64,000 nucleotides of DNA from Mesorhizobium sp. Root552 (GCF_001427285.1 NZ_LMFV01000023.1:62001-126000), one strand, 5' to 3'. Numbered from the stretch's first letter, positions 41,972-51,806 are shown. A program made the numbers and translations. The notes: generated by a model from the sequence alone, not told the origin.

Positions 41972-44900
41972 ATGGTTCGGCTTGAAGAGATAAAGGGGGG
42001 CGCGTTTGTGCGCGGCATTGTGCCGCGGCAACCGGTCGAGATCATATCGCTCGACTGGATCGGTCAGCAGGCCGTCAATGTCGTCTTCCGCGACCAGAAC
42101 GGAGCCGTCGCCGAAGGAACGCTGTATCGCGACGATGAGCACCGGCTCGAACTCGATGCGCGCGGCAGGCTCTGGTCGTTTGATGCCGATGGCGGGCTTC
42201 TCCGGCTTGTCACCGAAGCGAACCGTATCAAGCTCGCCCATTATTTCGATCCGTATCTCGCCATTCACACGAGTCTCGTCGATCCGCTGCCGCACCAGAT
42301 TTCGGCCGTGTACGGCGAAATGCTGCCGCGTCAGCCGCTTCGCTTTTTGCTGGCCGACGATCCGGGCGCGGGCAAGACCATCATGGCTGGCCTGCTCATC
42401 AAGGAGCTGATCGCGCGCAGCGACCTGGAGCGCTGCCTTGTTGTCGCGCCCGGCAGCCTTGTCGAGCAGTGGCAGGACGAGCTTGGCGAGAAATTCAACC
42501 TGGAATTCGACATCCTCACCCGTGACATGATCGAAACCTCCCGGTCCGGCAATCCGTTCAACGATCATAACCGCCTGATCGTCAGGCTGGACGTGCTCGC
42601 ACGCAATGAGGAACTTCGAGACAAGCTGCTGACATCGCAGGAATGGGATCTAATTATCTGCGACGAAGCGCACCGCATGTCGGCCACCTATTTCGGCGGC
42701 GACGTGAAATACACCAAGCGTTATCAGGTCGGTCAAAGGCTCGGGCAGATTTGCCGCCACTTGCTGCTGATGTCGGCAACTCCGCATAACGGCAAGGAAG
42801 AAGACTTCCAGCTCTTCATGGCCTTGCTCGACGGGGACCGTTTCGAAGGACGATTCCGTGACGGCGTCCATTATGCCGACACCGAAGACATGATGCGGCG
42901 GCTGACCAAGGAGGAACTGCTCAAGTTCGATGGCCGACCGCTCTTCCCCGAACGCCGCGCCTATACCGTCAAGTACGAGCTCTCTCCCAAGGAAGCGGCT
43001 CTCTACAGCGCCGTGACGGATTACGTCCGCACGGAGATGAACCGCGTCCAGCGTTTTGCCGAAGGCGACAATAAAAAGCGCAACAATGTCGGCTTCGCCT
43101 TGCAGATTTTGCAGCGCCGCCTTGCATCGTCACCGGCGGCGATTTACCAGTCACTGAAACGCAGGCGTGAGCGGCTCGAAAACGAGCTTGCCGAGGCGCG
43201 TCTTGCCGCGCGCGGCCGTCCGGGTGACGGTCTCGGCGAGGCCGGCGTCAGCAGCGAAGTCCTGCGCAATATCGAGGAATACGGACAGGAAGAAGTCGAC
43301 GAGCTGGAAGACATCATTTCGACCGGGGCGACGACGGCCGAAACGATCGATCAGCTGGCCATCGAAGTCGACACGCTCAAAAACCTGGAGCAGATGGCAC
43401 TTGGCGTTCTCCGCTCCGGTGAAGACGCCAAGTGGTCGCAGCTCAATCGCATCCTTGATGACGACCTCATGGTCGATAGCCACGGCAACCGGCGCAAGCT
43501 CATTATCTTCACCGAACCCAAGGACACGCTGCACTACCTCGTTGATAAGGTGCGGTCGCGGCTTGGCAATCCTGAATCCGTCGATGTCATCCATGGCGGG
43601 GTCACGCGCGAAGAACGCCGCAAAGTCATTGAGCGATTCATGCAGGACCGCGACATGCTGGTCCTGATCGCAAACGATGCCGCCGGCGAAGGTGTGAACC
43701 TTCAGCGCGGGCATCTGATGGTCAACTATGACCTGCCGTGGAATCCGAACAAGATCGAACAGCGCTTCGGTCGCATCCATCGTATCGGTCAGACGGAAGT
43801 CTGCCATCTATGGAATATCGTGGCCGCCGATACGCGAGAAGGTGAGGTCTATGCCCGCCTTCTCGAAAAGCTGGAAGCGGCCCGCGAAGCGCTGGGCGGT
43901 CGGGTTTATGACGTTCTGGGTGAGCTATTTGAAGGCGTGGCGCTCAAGGACCTGCTGTTTCAGGCAATTCAGTACGGCGAACAGGAGGACGTTCGCGCAC
44001 GCCTGTTTCAGCAGGTGGACGGGGCGGTGGATCAGGAGCACCTGCTGGAGCTGCTAAAGCGCCGCGCTTTGACCAATGACACGATGCCGGAAGCGCAGGT
44101 GCATGAACTCCGGCTTGAGATGGAGCGGGCCGAGGCCCAGCGTTTGCAGCCCCATCATATCCAGAGCTTTTTCGTCGAGGCTTTTCAGCATCTCGGCGGG
44201 CGCTTGAAACAGCGCGAGGAAGGCCGCTGGGAAATCACCCATGTGCCTGTCCGCATCCGGGAGCGCGACCGGCAGGTCGGCAGCGGCGCGCCCATCCAGA
44301 AGAAATACGAACGCATCTGTTTCGAGAAGAGCGCAATCAACCAGCAGCCGGTCGCAACATTTGTGTGCCCGGGCCATCCGCTTCTGGAATCCGTCATCAG
44401 CATCATTCGGGAAGACTACGATCAGCTGATGAAGCAGGGGGCCATTCTCGTCGATGACACGGATATGGACACCGACCTTGCCGCCATCTTCCTGCTTGAG
44501 CACAGCGTTCAGGACGGACGGCTGACCAGCACCGGCAAGCCGCACATCATCTCTCAGAAGCTTCAGTTCGCGTCCGTTGATAAAGAAGGCCGAACCACGA
44601 ATGCGGGAATTGCCCCGCACCTCAATCTCCGCCCGGCCACACCGGAAGAAATTGCGCTGGTTCAGGACCAGCTGGATGAGCCCTGGTTGACGGCAAATCT
44701 GGAAAAGACCGCCGTGCAGTTTGCGACGGTCGAGCTTGCGCAGGGGCACGTCGCCGAAGTGAAGGCTCGCCGCATCCCCGAGATCGGCAAGGTCGAGCAG
44801 GAGGTGAAAGCGCGCCTCAAGAAGGAGATCAATTACTGGGACAGCCGCGCCTTCGAGCTTAAGGAAGAGGAAAAGGCCGGCAAGAAGACGCGCCTTAACT

Positions 44901-46375
44901 GGCAGAATGCCGAACGGCGTGCCGAAGACCTCGCCGAACGGCTCAAGCGCCGTCAGATTCAGCTTGAGCAGGAGCGATTTATCTCGTCGCAGCCGCCGCG
45001 CGTCAGGGGCGGCATGGTGGTGATCCCGCGCGGACTGCTTGCGGGTCGCTCGGCGGATGTCCTTGATGACCTGCTGCGCAGGCGCTTTCCCTGTCCCGGA
45101 TCTCTGTCTCATCTTCGCTCCTTTGAAAGGCCAGAAATCCTCCGTTCTCGGTTAAACCGCTTTGGTCCCATCAGCGCTGACGCCGGACACTACGATAACA
45201 TTGCCTATTCCATCCTGTCAGACTTTTTCTACAGCTGGCTACGACCGACGCTTAAGGATGTCGCTCCAGAGGTGTTTAGTGTTCTGTCCACGCCGAAAAC
45301 AGAGGAGCTGGTAGCGATCGCATCCAGGCATGGCGGACGCGACGGGGCCGAGCATTTCTTTATTGACGGCATGACGAAAGCGATTGCGCGGATGGTGGCG
45401 AATGGCTCCCAAGAATTCCCAGCAACGATCTACTACGCTTTCAAGCAGAGCGAGGTGAAGGACGAGGGCATAAGCTCCACAGGTTGGGCTACCTTCCTTC
45501 AAGCCGTGATTGAGGCGGGCTATGCCGTTGTAGGTACTTGGCCAATACGCACTGAGATGGCGAACCGGATGATCGCCTCAGGTACCAACGCCCTTGCCAA
45601 CTCGGTTGTCCTCGTTTGTCGCAAGAAGGAAGCGACCGCAGCCACCATCACCCGTGCCGAATTCATCCGTGCGCTAAAGCACGAATTGCCTCCGGCCATA
45701 GCTGAGCTTCAAGCCGCTAACATCGCGCCTGCTGATATGCCGCAATCGGCCATCGGCCCCGGGATGGGCGTCTTCTCACGCTATAAGGGTGTGTTGGAAG
45801 CCGATGATAAGCCTATGACCGTCAAAACGGCTCTACAACTGATTAATGCCGAACTCGATGACTATCTCGGCGGCATTCAGGGTGAGTTTGACGCCGACAC
45901 TCGCTTTGCGATCACATGGTTTGAGCAGAATGGATTAAAGGCGGGCGACTATGGGGTCGCCAACAATATCGCGACAGCACGAGGTATTTCTGTCGACAGC
46001 GTCAAACATGCAGGAATCGTTGAGAGTGTTGCCGGAAACGTTCGCGTCCTTAAGCGCGATGAGATTGATACTGATTGGGACCCGGATACCGACCCGCATC
46101 TGACAATCTGGGAGTGCCTTCAGCATTTGGTTCGATTGCATGAGAAGGATGGCATCTCACACGAGGCTGCTGTCATGTTGAAGAAGATCGGAGACAAGGC
46201 GGAGGCGGTCAAAGATTTGGCGTACTGCCTTTACGATATCTGCGCCAACAAGCGGCAGGATGCCAAGGAAGCTACGGCCTACAATGCCCTGATCGCGGAC
46301 TGGACGGAACTGACGCGCGAAGCAGCAACAATTCACGACACGCGCGGCGACGGCCAGACGCGAATGAACTTATAG
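41972..46375 (+). CDS. SNF2-type helicase fused to DUF1156 methyltransferase remnant
   Basis: A 1467-residue protein. Residues 1-1040 are a SNF2/SF2 helicase of the DISARM DrmD kind: Walker A DDPGAGKT (about 130-137), DEAH at 231-234, and ANDAAGEGVNLQRGHLMVNYD and QRFGRIHRIGQ in the C-lobe. From about 1065 the sequence becomes the C-terminal part of a DUF1156 DNA methyltransferase: DNIAYSILSDFFYSWLRP, TIYYAFKQSE, TWPIRTEMANRMIASGTNAL. The methyltransferase motif DPPYYDN reads DAGHYDN, and its whole N-terminal part is absent. The join is in frame; a deletion seems to have removed the stop, intergenic DNA and the methylase 5' half. No methyltransferase activity is expected. Confidence 0.85.
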   Translation: MVRLEEIKGGAFVRGIVPRQPVEIISLDWIGQQAVNVVFRDQNGAVAEGTLYRDDEHRLELDARGRLWSFDADGGLLRLVTEANRIKLAHYFDPYLAIHTSLVDPLPHQISAVYGEMLPRQPLRFLLADDPGAGKTIMAGLLIKELIARSDLERCLVVAPGSLVEQWQDELGEKFNLEFDILTRDMIETSRSGNPFNDHNRLIVRLDVLARNEELRDKLLTSQEWDLIICDEAHRMSATYFGGDVKYTKRYQVGQRLGQICRHLLLMSATPHNGKEEDFQLFMALLDGDRFEGRFRDGVHYADTEDMMRRLTKEELLKFDGRPLFPERRAYTVKYELSPKEAALYSAVTDYVRTEMNRVQRFAEGDNKKRNNVGFALQILQRRLASSPAAIYQSLKRRRERLENELAEARLAARGRPGDGLGEAGVSSEVLRNIEEYGQEEVDELEDIISTGATTAETIDQLAIEVDTLKNLEQMALGVLRSGEDAKWSQLNRILDDDLMVDSHGNRRKLIIFTEPKDTLHYLVDKVRSRLGNPESVDVIHGGVTREERRKVIERFMQDRDMLVLIANDAAGEGVNLQRGHLMVNYDLPWNPNKIEQRFGRIHRIGQTEVCHLWNIVAADTREGEVYARLLEKLEAAREALGGRVYDVLGELFEGVALKDLLFQAIQYGEQEDVRARLFQQVDGAVDQEHLLELLKRRALTNDTMPEAQVHELRLEMERAEAQRLQPHHIQSFFVEAFQHLGGRLKQREEGRWEITHVPVRIRERDRQVGSGAPIQKKYERICFEKSAINQQPVATFVCPGHPLLESVISIIREDYDQLMKQGAILVDDTDMDTDLAAIFLLEHSVQDGRLTSTGKPHIISQKLQFASVDKEGRTTNAGIAPHLNLRPATPEEIALVQDQLDEPWLTANLEKTAVQFATVELAQGHVAEVKARRIPEIGKVEQEVKARLKKEINYWDSRAFELKEEEKAGKKTRLNWQNAERRAEDLAERLKRRQIQLEQERFISSQPPRVRGGMVVIPRGLLAGRSADVLDDLLRRRFPCPGSLSHLRSFERPEILRSRLNRFGPISADAGHYDNIAYSILSDFFYSWLRPTLKDVAPEVFSVLSTPKTEELVAIASRHGGRDGAEHFFIDGMTKAIARMVANGSQEFPATIYYAFKQSEVKDEGISSTGWATFLQAVIEAGYAVVGTWPIRTEMANRMIASGTNALANSVVLVCRKKEATAATITRAEFIRALKHELPPAIAELQAANIAPADMPQSAIGPGMGVFSRYKGVLEADDKPMTVKTALQLINAELDDYLGGIQGEFDADTRFAITWFEQNGLKAGDYGVANNIATARGISVDSVKHAGIVESVAGNVRVLKRDEIDTDWDPDTDPHLTIWECLQHLVRLHEKDGISHEAAVMLKKIGDKAEAVKDLAYCLYDICANKRQDAKEATAYNALIADWTELTREAATIHDTRGDGQTRMNL

Positions 46376-46385
46376 GGGGGCACTC

Positions 46386-49300
46386 ATGGCCAAAAGCACA
46401 CGCCAGCATGTTTTTGAAGGCATGGAATTATTGCCGGAGGGGCTGATCCCCTTCGTCGAAAAGCGCTTGGAAACCTCTGTAACCGGCCATTGGCAGGTCG
46501 AAGTCGTGCAGCGCGTTCAGGGGCTGAAGCCCAACAGCCAGGGCACAGCGATCGCGTGGGATCAGCAGGGACTGCTGAAGACTATGATGGCGTTCTGGAA
46601 GGATGCCTTCGCAACGGTCTTGGGGCACCCCGAGCGATCATACGTGTCCGAGCTGCTTGATGTCCGTAACAAGCTCGCGCACAACGAAAACTTCACCTAC
46701 GACGATGCCGAACGCGCGCTGGATACAATGCGGCGGTTGCTTGAAGCCGTGAGCGCTAGCGAGGTCGCGGAGAAGATCAGCGCATCCCGCGATACGATCC
46801 TGCGGACCAAGTATGCTGAGCTTCAGCGCAACGAGGAACGCCGGAAGACGCAGCGGAGTGAAATTTCGGTCGAGACCGTGGCCGGGCTTATGCCGTGGCG
46901 GGAAGTCGTGGAGCCGCACCAGGACGTGGCGACGGGCGAATTCCAGCAGGCCGAGTTCGCCGCCGACCTCGCCAAGGTCCATAACGGCAGTGCTCCGTCC
47001 GAATACCGCAATCCTCGTGAGTTCTTCGCACGCACCTATCTGACTGAGGGTCTCAGCAATTTGCTCGTCGGCGCAGCCAAAAGGCTTGCCGGCGCGGGCG
47101 GCGATCCGGTTGTCGAATTGCAGACCAATTTCGGCGGTGGTAAGACCCACTCGATGCTGGCGCTCTACCACATGGTCAGCGGCACCCCGGTCGGGGATTT
47201 GCCGGGACTGGACCAGCTTCTCTCAAAGAATGGGTTGACCGTTCCCGCGAAGATCAACCGCGCCGTGCTCGTGGGCACATCGCGCGGCCCGCAGGATGTT
47301 ATCAGTCTTGAAGGCGGCAGGCAGATTCGCACGACGTGGGGCGAATTGGCTTGGCAGCTGGGCGGCGCGGAATTGTTCGACATGGTCGCCGAGAACGATG
47401 CTCGCGGCATCGCGCCGGGTTCCAACCTGCTCGAAGCCATCTTCAAGAAGTGCTCGCCCTGTCTGATCCTGATCGACGAGTGGGTCGCCTATCTGCGGCA
47501 AATCTACAAGGTCGATGGACTTCCTTCTGGCTCTTTTGACGCCAACTTGTCCTTCGTCCAGGCTCTCACCGAGGCCGTGAAGGCCAGCCCCGGCACGCTA
47601 CTTGTCGCTTCGCTTCCGGCCTCCCAAATCGAGGTCGGTGGTGAGGGCGGCCATGAAGCTCTGGCTCGCCTCAAGCAGACCTTCAGCCGCGTCGAGTCGT
47701 CGTGGCGACCGGCCTCGCAGGAAGAAAGCTATGAGATCGTCCGTCGCCGTCTCTTCAAGGAAATCCCCGGCGACAAGTTTCATCACCGTGACAACACGCT
47801 GAAGCAGTACGCTAAGCTTTACCGGGAGAACGCGAATGATTTCCCGCAAGGCTGCGCGGATGAGGATTACCGGCGAAAGCTGGAGAAGGCCTATCCCATC
47901 CATCCCGAACTCTTCGACCAGCTCTATACCAGCTGGGGATCGCTTGAAAAATTCCAGCGGACGCGCGGTGTTTTGCGTCTGATGGCACAGGTTATCCATG
48001 AATTGTGGATGGGGAACGACCCGTCGGTCATGATTATGCCCGGCAGCGTTGCGATCAGCTCCGCACGCGTGGAGCCCGAACTGCTCCACTATCTCGACAC
48101 GAGCTGGCAATCGATCATTGCCGGTGATGTCGATGGCATCACATCGACACCTTATAAGGTAGACCAGTCTGCACCTAACCTGAACCGCTATTCTGCTACG
48201 CGCCGCGTTGCGCGTGCCGTGTTCATGGGAACCGCGCCGACACACGGTCAGGAGAATAAGGGACTCGACGACAAGCAGATCAATCTGGGGGTCGTCCAGC
48301 CCGGAGAGCGTCCTGCCATTTTTGGCGACGCCCTCAGGCGGTTGACCAACCAGGCCAAATTTATGCACAGCGACCTTGGCCGATACTGGTACTCGATGTC
48401 GGCCAGCCTCAACCGGATCGCGGCCGATCGCGCCGGGCAGTTCGAAGAGGCGCTTGTGTTGATGGAAATCGACAAGGCTCTCATCGGCTATGTTAACGGC
48501 CTGGGAGATCGCGGGCTCTTCGATGCCATCCAGATCGCACCCGGTAGCTCGTCCGATGTTCCCGATGAACGCGGGGGGGTCCGTGCGGTCGTCCTTGGCG
48601 TTGCCCACCCGCATACCGGACACGATGGCTCGGATGCGCACAACGAGGCCAAAGACATCCTGATGCAGCGGGGCAGCACGCCGCGCGTTTACAGGAACAT
48701 GCTCGTATTTCTGGCAGCGGAGCTGCGCCAGCTGGAAAACCTGAAGTCAGCCATGCGCTCGTCGCTCGCCTGGGCGGAGATCGTGCGGGAAATCGACCGT
48801 CTCAATTTGACGCAGAGCGACAGCGCACTGGCCAAGTCAAAGGTGGCGGAGGCGAACGAAACACTCAAAACCCGGATGAAGGAAGCTTGGTGCTACCTTC
48901 TCTATCCGGTGCAGGAAAGCGCACAGGCCGACCTTACTTGGACCACGGCAAAGATACCGGCGCAGGACGGCTTGCTGGCTCGTGCAAGCAAGAAGCTGGT
49001 AAGCGACGAAGGGCTGCTACCGGAACTCGGTCCCGCCCGACTGGACCGTGAACTCCAAAAGTACATCTGGAACGGCAAATCGCATCTTTCCCTTAAAGAT
49101 CTCTGGGAATATCTCAATCGTTATACCTACCTTCCCCGCCTGCAAAACCAGCAGGTGCTTGTGAAAGCAGTGCAGGCAGCGATTTCGGGGATGTTGCCGG
49201 GACCGTTCGCCTATGCCGAGCGCTGGGATGAGACCACGCAGACCTATCACGGCCTTGCCATTGAGAAAGCGGGTAACGTCCCGGTCGTTATTGACAGCGA

Positions 49301-49697
49301 CAGCGTCATCATCAAACCCGAGGTTGCGATCAGCAAGCTGGTCATCCCCACGCCACCGTCCGGCAGCGATACGGTGACCGATGGACAAGCTGGCGGCACC
49401 GGCTCGACGGGACAATCTGGTGATGCGGGAGACACCGGCGGAGCTGGCGCGCCGCCGCCTGAAAAACTGCCCACGAGGTTCATTGGAACGGTCATGATCT
49501 CCCCGGAACGTCCGGCACGGGAAATTCACCAAATTGTTGAAGCCATCGTCGAGCAGTTGACGACAATACCCGGCGGGGACGTGTCCTTAAAGCTTGAAAT
49601 CGACGCGGAAGTTCCTGGAGGCATGGACCGCGCCAAGGTCCGTACCCTCATGGAAAATGCAACAACGCTCGGCTTCATCGATAAAGTCGTGAGCTAG
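46386..49697 (+). CDS. DUF499 ATPase with N-terminal HEPN (Swt1) domain
   Basis: A 1103-residue ATPase. The N-terminus (about 1-125) is a Swt1-type HEPN domain with RNKLAHN (Arg94, Asn95, His99), suited to RNA cleavage. Walker A is NFGGGKTHS (about 248-255) and Walker B LILIDEWVAYL. A Gly/Thr/Ser-rich linker precedes a C-terminal domain. DUF499 proteins recur in defence islands beside DUF1156 methylases and helicases. It starts 10 bases after the fused helicase stop with GGGGGG before the ATG. Confidence 0.88.
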   Translation: MAKSTRQHVFEGMELLPEGLIPFVEKRLETSVTGHWQVEVVQRVQGLKPNSQGTAIAWDQQGLLKTMMAFWKDAFATVLGHPERSYVSELLDVRNKLAHNENFTYDDAERALDTMRRLLEAVSASEVAEKISASRDTILRTKYAELQRNEERRKTQRSEISVETVAGLMPWREVVEPHQDVATGEFQQAEFAADLAKVHNGSAPSEYRNPREFFARTYLTEGLSNLLVGAAKRLAGAGGDPVVELQTNFGGGKTHSMLALYHMVSGTPVGDLPGLDQLLSKNGLTVPAKINRAVLVGTSRGPQDVISLEGGRQIRTTWGELAWQLGGAELFDMVAENDARGIAPGSNLLEAIFKKCSPCLILIDEWVAYLRQIYKVDGLPSGSFDANLSFVQALTEAVKASPGTLLVASLPASQIEVGGEGGHEALARLKQTFSRVESSWRPASQEESYEIVRRRLFKEIPGDKFHHRDNTLKQYAKLYRENANDFPQGCADEDYRRKLEKAYPIHPELFDQLYTSWGSLEKFQRTRGVLRLMAQVIHELWMGNDPSVMIMPGSVAISSARVEPELLHYLDTSWQSIIAGDVDGITSTPYKVDQSAPNLNRYSATRRVARAVFMGTAPTHGQENKGLDDKQINLGVVQPGERPAIFGDALRRLTNQAKFMHSDLGRYWYSMSASLNRIAADRAGQFEEALVLMEIDKALIGYVNGLGDRGLFDAIQIAPGSSSDVPDERGGVRAVVLGVAHPHTGHDGSDAHNEAKDILMQRGSTPRVYRNMLVFLAAELRQLENLKSAMRSSLAWAEIVREIDRLNLTQSDSALAKSKVAEANETLKTRMKEAWCYLLYPVQESAQADLTWTTAKIPAQDGLLARASKKLVSDEGLLPELGPARLDRELQKYIWNGKSHLSLKDLWEYLNRYTYLPRLQNQQVLVKAVQAAISGMLPGPFAYAERWDETTQTYHGLAIEKAGNVPVVIDSDSVIIKPEVAISKLVIPTPPSGSDTVTDGQAGGTGSTGQSGDAGDTGGAGAPPPEKLPTRFIGTVMISPERPAREIHQIVEAIVEQLTTIPGGDVSLKLEIDAEVPGGMDRAKVRTLMENATTLGFIDKVVS

Positions 49698-49700
49698 GTT

Positions 49701-50642
49701 GTGACTCTGGTCTGTGTGAGGTTGGAAAAGAGCTTTGGTGTCGAACGACTTACTGCGCTAGCGGACACACGTGCGTCATTTCGCCGGAGTGATGGCACAT
49801 TTAAGACCGTGTCCGATACGACGACAAAACTCTTCGCAATCCCGGTTCGTTGCTATTCGCTAGACCAGCTCTCTCCAGTCGTCGGGGCATGGGGCACTCC
49901 ATATTTCGAGACGACTGTGGGCCTTGGATTCTCCGGGTCCTGCTTTGAGGCGCTGACGGTGATTGCACATATCACCCAGTCACTTTCTGCGCTCGTTGCC
50001 CCCGACGGAGACGAGCCCATCCCCACACGCGACGGCCTGACAAATCTGATTGCCAAGCTCTGTGAAGGCTATTTTAGCCAACATAGCGGTGACGGCGACC
50101 CCCTGCTTCTGCTTCTCGTCTTCGGCTTCGACGGTCCCAAACCCTGGATCGGGCGAATTACTTGGGATAAGTCGCAGGGGCTCCGATCGACTGTGATGTG
50201 GGCAACCGACGATACTTTGGAAACGGTTGGTCAGGATGCGCTATTTCAGCAGCGTGCTGACGATTTGCGGAAGCGCATCCAGAAGCACAGGGACAGGCTG
50301 TTTCATAAGCCTGTTTCCTCAATCCCTGACGCAACCTTCGACCGGGCGCTTGAACTTGCCCGATACGAACTTGCTGAGCGTAAATCTACTGAAGAAGAAA
50401 TGCTCGACCAAATCGAGTCTGAGTTTTTTGCCGGCATCGGTGGCGTGCTGCAGCGCCTTGAGTTGGCAGTAGAAGGAGAACGGGTTGTCGCCGGCTTTAC
50501 CCAAGATGATCGTAGCTATCTGGACGGCGCGTACTACAGCGTTGCGCCCGGCGCTTCTCTAGGGCCAATAGCGATAGTAGAGAAAATGGGGCGCAAGGTC
50601 CGGCGACCCAAGGCCGAACCCAAACCAGACAACGCGACATAA
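49701..50642 (+). CDS. Hypothetical defence-island protein, possible proteasome-like fold
   Basis: A 313-residue protein, starting from GTG 3 bases after the DUF499 stop and so surely in the same operon. The N-terminal half (VSDTTTKLFAIPVRCYSLD, TTVGLGFSGSCFEALTVIAHI) recalls the beta-sheet core and GxGFSG turn of proteasome/HslV-like Ntn hydrolases, but the N-terminal nucleophile is not obvious. The C-terminal half is helical (QRADDLRKRIQKHRDRL, YELAERKSTEEEMLDQIE). Its role is unknown. Its stop abuts the right-hand att of the 38-kb element. Confidence 0.7.
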   Translation: MTLVCVRLEKSFGVERLTALADTRASFRRSDGTFKTVSDTTTKLFAIPVRCYSLDQLSPVVGAWGTPYFETTVGLGFSGSCFEALTVIAHITQSLSALVAPDGDEPIPTRDGLTNLIAKLCEGYFSQHSGDGDPLLLLLVFGFDGPKPWIGRITWDKSQGLRSTVMWATDDTLETVGQDALFQQRADDLRKRIQKHRDRLFHKPVSSIPDATFDRALELARYELAERKSTEEEMLDQIESEFFAGIGGVLQRLELAVEGERVVAGFTQDDRSYLDGAYYSVAPGASLGPIAIVEKMGRKVRRPKAEPKPDNAT

Positions 50643-50643
50643 A

Positions 50644-50700
50644 TTAGATAGCTGCTGCAATTACATAGCGGTGCCCAGCTTCATCCTCTCCGGCGCGCCA
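50644..50700 (-). repeat. Serine-recombinase tail, right-end att (copy A)
   Basis: Read on the minus strand this encodes WRAGEDEAGHRYVIAAAI and a stop codon. It has no start and no upstream recombinase frame. The serine recombinase at 14,424-12,703 ends its own family sequence at KWRTR, just where this tail would continue. In a circularised element the two parts would join and give a full-length gene. The crossover region is TGGCGC. Confidence 0.8.
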
Positions 50701-50873
50701 AATCTCCACCATTCCGGAACAAAACCGGGCACGAAGGTCGGCTATCGACCCCCTTGTGCGCTTCCGGACTGGTCTCACCCAACCCGGAAGCGATCATTCT
50801 TGACGCGTTGCGGAGGCAGCCATGCCTCATCGCGTACGGCAGTCCGGCGCATGAGCGGTCAGGGTCTGTTCGT

Positions 50874-51722
50874 CTATGATTTGAGGGCCGCAGCCACCGC
50901 ATCCGACAGCCGGGTAGTCGGACGCCCGATCAGCGCCGAAAGCTGGCCTTTGTCGTCGAACAGCGCTCCATTGGAGGCGTCGATGTCGAAGGCGGCCAGA
51001 GCACCGGCGAAATCTGCAGGTATACCCACACCCTTCAGCACGGCGGCATATTCATCCTGCGGCAGGTTCTTGTAGGGGATGTCCTTGCCAGTCTGTTTGG
51101 AGATCTCCGCCGCGAGATCAGCCAGCGTATAGGCGTCGTCGCCAGCCAACTCGTAGACCTTGCCGTCATGGCCCTCGCCAGTCAGCACGACGACGGCGGC
51201 CTCGGCCAGATCGGCGCGCGTTGCCGACGAGATGCGGCCCTCGCCCGCGCTGCCGACAAATGCGCCGGCCTTCACCGCGCCGGGGACCGAGACCGTGTAG
51301 TTTTCCGTGTACCAGCCATTGCGCAGAACAGTGTTGGCGATGCCCGACTGTTTCAGGAGGCTTTCGGTTTCTACATGCTCGGGTGCAAGGCTCAGTGACG
51401 ACGTATCGGCATGGAGCAGGCTCGTATAGACGATGCGCCTCACGCCGGCCTTTTTGGCGGCGTCGATGATATTCCGATGCTGCGCGGCCCGCTTGCCGAC
51501 CTCGCTGGAGGAAACCAGCATCAGCGTCTCGACGCCTTGCAGCGCCCGGTCGAGGGTTTCGGGCTTCTCGTAATCGGCTGCGCGCACTTCGACGCCGAGG
51601 TCGGACGCCTTCTCGACGCTGCGCGCCAGCGCGACGATCTGGCTGGGCTCAATCTTCTGCTTGAGCTTCTGGACGATGAGGCGGCCCAACTGGCCCGAGG
51701 CTCCGGTTACGGCGATGGTCAT
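50874..51722 (-). CDS. NAD(P)H-binding oxidoreductase, QorB/YtfG-like
   Basis: A 282-residue NmrA/SDR-type protein with the dinucleotide motif TIAVTGASGQLGRLIVQKL at the start, VETLMLVSSSEVGKRAAQHRNI, and IVYTSLLHA. It resembles quinone oxidoreductase 2 (QorB). The ATG 12 codons into the longer frame is used because the Rossmann motif begins at once. It is divergent from an HxlR regulator, the usual partner of this enzyme. Confidence 0.88.
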   Translation of the reverse strand: MTIAVTGASGQLGRLIVQKLKQKIEPSQIVALARSVEKASDLGVEVRAADYEKPETLDRALQGVETLMLVSSSEVGKRAAQHRNIIDAAKKAGVRRIVYTSLLHADTSSLSLAPEHVETESLLKQSGIANTVLRNGWYTENYTVSVPGAVKAGAFVGSAGEGRISSATRADLAEAAVVVLTGEGHDGKVYELAGDDAYTLADLAAEISKQTGKDIPYKNLPQDEYAAVLKGVGIPADFAGALAAFDIDASNGALFDDKGQLSALIGRPTTRLSDAVAAALKS

Positions 51723-51806
51723 GGCGAGTGACTCCTTGTCTTGATGATCCAAAGCCATGATATAGGCTCATACTAACGCAAAGTAAGTACGCACAGGAAG
51801 GTAAGT

